This document shows, one piece after another, positions 5,528 through 6,250 of a DNA stretch of 6,250 bases (its first letter is position 1; each line of letters begins with the position of its first letter). The notes beneath the pieces were generated by a model that saw nothing but the letters and a program-made list of their open reading frames with translations, searched no databases and was not told the DNA's origin. Origin of the DNA: Ruminococcus sp. UBA4350 (lineage in GTDB: Bacteria > Bacillota > Clostridia > Oscillospirales > Ruminococcaceae); contig DGSY01000008.1 of NCBI GenBank assembly GCA_002394125.1, forward strand, positions 1 to 6,250, in the 5' to 3' direction. The translations under genes and the position numbers were made by a program.

Positions 5528-6250
5528 CTATAATGTTGACATCTGTGATTCTCCCGTGCCTTCGGGATTATCGCTTTTCTTTTTTCTACCGCCAGTTTTT
5601 TTGGGCGGTGTTTTAGTTGCTGCCTTTGACGTTGACTTTCTTCTTGTGGTCTTTTTCTTATCGGCAAGCTTTTCAGCTTCGGGTTTACCCTCTGACTTAC
5701 CGCCGAGAACCCTTGCGATTGTTTCAGCCGAGTTGACCTTAGCATTGTATTCCAAATGACTATAAAGATTTGCCGTAATAGAAAAATTACTATGTCCGAG
5801 CCACTCCTGAATAGCCTTCATCGGAACATCATGAGCAAGCAATAAGCTCGCACAAGAATGACGTAGATCATGGAAACGCAGATGCTTCAAACCGTTTCGA
5901 GTAATGACATAGTGGAAGTGCTGTGTCACATATCCTGGCGAGATCATATTGCCGTAGTTGTCCCGGCAGATAAATCCGTCAAATTCCTTGTTGTAGCTCT
6001 TTCCGCAAGCCTTTTTGAACTTGACTTCCATTTTCTTCTTTTCAAGAAGCATCTCCTCGATGTGAGGTATCAGCGGAAGTGTTCTTCTGGTGGAATTGGT
6101 TTTCAGCCTGGTCTCTACAAAGATCTTTATCTCACCGTTATCGTCGTAGTCGCTTACTATCTTACGCTGAATGGTGATGGTCTTGTTCTTGAAGTCGATT
6201 GCATCCCACCTCAGACCAAGTATCTCACATCTTCTCAGACCATAATACGC
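5528..6250 (-). CDS. Tyrosine recombinase (phage/ICE-type integrase), C-terminal part
   Basis: The frame is open from the right edge to a TAG at 5528-5530, giving 240 residues; the N-terminal DNA-binding domains lie outside the window. Numbered from the first visible residue, the catalytic set is Arg6 (YYGLRRCEILGLRW), Lys50 (RLKTNSTRRTLPL, beta-hairpin lysine), His127/Arg130 (HDLRHS), His153 (WLGHS) and nucleophile Tyr163 (NLYSHL). All are present, so the enzyme is probably active in cutting and rejoining DNA at attachment sites. The catalytic domain ends near residue 184 (IARVLGG) and is followed by about 56 residues rich in Lys, Thr, Ala and Pro, an uncommon extension. The gene is more AT-rich than the operon to its left, consistent with arrival on a prophage or integrative conjugative element. 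Its promoter and ribosome binding site are not in view. Confidence 0.93.
   Translation of the reverse strand, partial: AYYGLRRCEILGLRWDAIDFKNKTITIQRKIVSDYDDNGEIKIFVETRLKTNSTRRTLPLIPHIEEMLLEKKKMEVKFKKACGKSYNKEFDGFICRDNYGNMISPGYVTQHFHYVITRNGLKHLRFHDLRHSCASLLLAHDVPMKAIQEWLGHSNFSITANLYSHLEYNAKVNSAETIARVLGGKSEGKPEAEKLADKKKTTRRKSTSKAATKTPPKKTGGRKKKSDNPEGTGESQMSTL

Noticed and set aside
5588..5616. Hairpin ACCGCC/GGCGGT followed by GTTTTAG, resembling a plus-strand terminator.
   Set aside because: It lies inside the integrase coding sequence (Pro-Pro-Lys-Lys-Thr-Gly-Gly region), the T-run after it is short, and no plus-strand gene precedes it.
5442..5759. Plus-strand open frame of 105 codons predicting a very hydrophobic, Phe/Leu/Val-rich peptide.
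   Set aside because: It is antisense to the Lys-rich integrase tail: AAG/AAA codons read backwards as Phe/Leu. It also has no ribosome binding site or promoter of note.

Overview
The window looks like a chromosomal segment of a Gram-positive gut or rumen Clostridia bacterium, most likely Oscillospiraceae/Ruminococcus-like. This is an inference from the gene set, the AAGGAG-type ribosome binding sites, the Thr/Gln/Pro linker of the transglutaminase protein and the GC-rich coding style; no marker gene is present to fix the taxon. All five genes that can be supported lie on the minus strand, so the window reads right to left.

Right edge (5528-6250): the C-terminal 240 residues of a tyrosine site-specific recombinase with its full catalytic set and an unusual Lys-rich tail. 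It is visibly more AT-rich than the rest and is probably the end of an integrated mobile element whose body lies beyond position 6250. Between it and the next gene (5249-5527) is an AT-rich stretch. It holds an exact 12-bp tandem repeat with a third near-copy inside the integrase gene, an inverted partner (candidate recombinase-binding or attachment region), a strong sigma-A type promoter (TAGACA-17-TATAAT) and a GC-rich leader hairpin.

Centre (487-5248): a three-gene operon, moxR-type AAA+ ATPase, then DUF58 protein, then a large membrane transglutaminase-like protein. Both junctions are 4-base ATGA overlaps, so translation is probably coupled. This is the well-known conserved MoxR/DUF58/transglutaminase (TgpA-like) cluster. 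Its general role is thought to be MoxR chaperone action on membrane or envelope complexes, with an extracytoplasmic papain-like fold domain; the actual substrate is unknown.

Left edge (1-425): the first 141 residues of a small nucleotidyltransferase-fold protein beginning at GTG, separated from the operon by 61 bases that contain a strong GC-rich hairpin without a U-tract.

No RNA gene, CRISPR array or complete insertion sequence was seen. I found no evidence of a wholly new system. The most unusual items are the histone-like tail on the integrase and the repeat-bearing integrase/operon junction.
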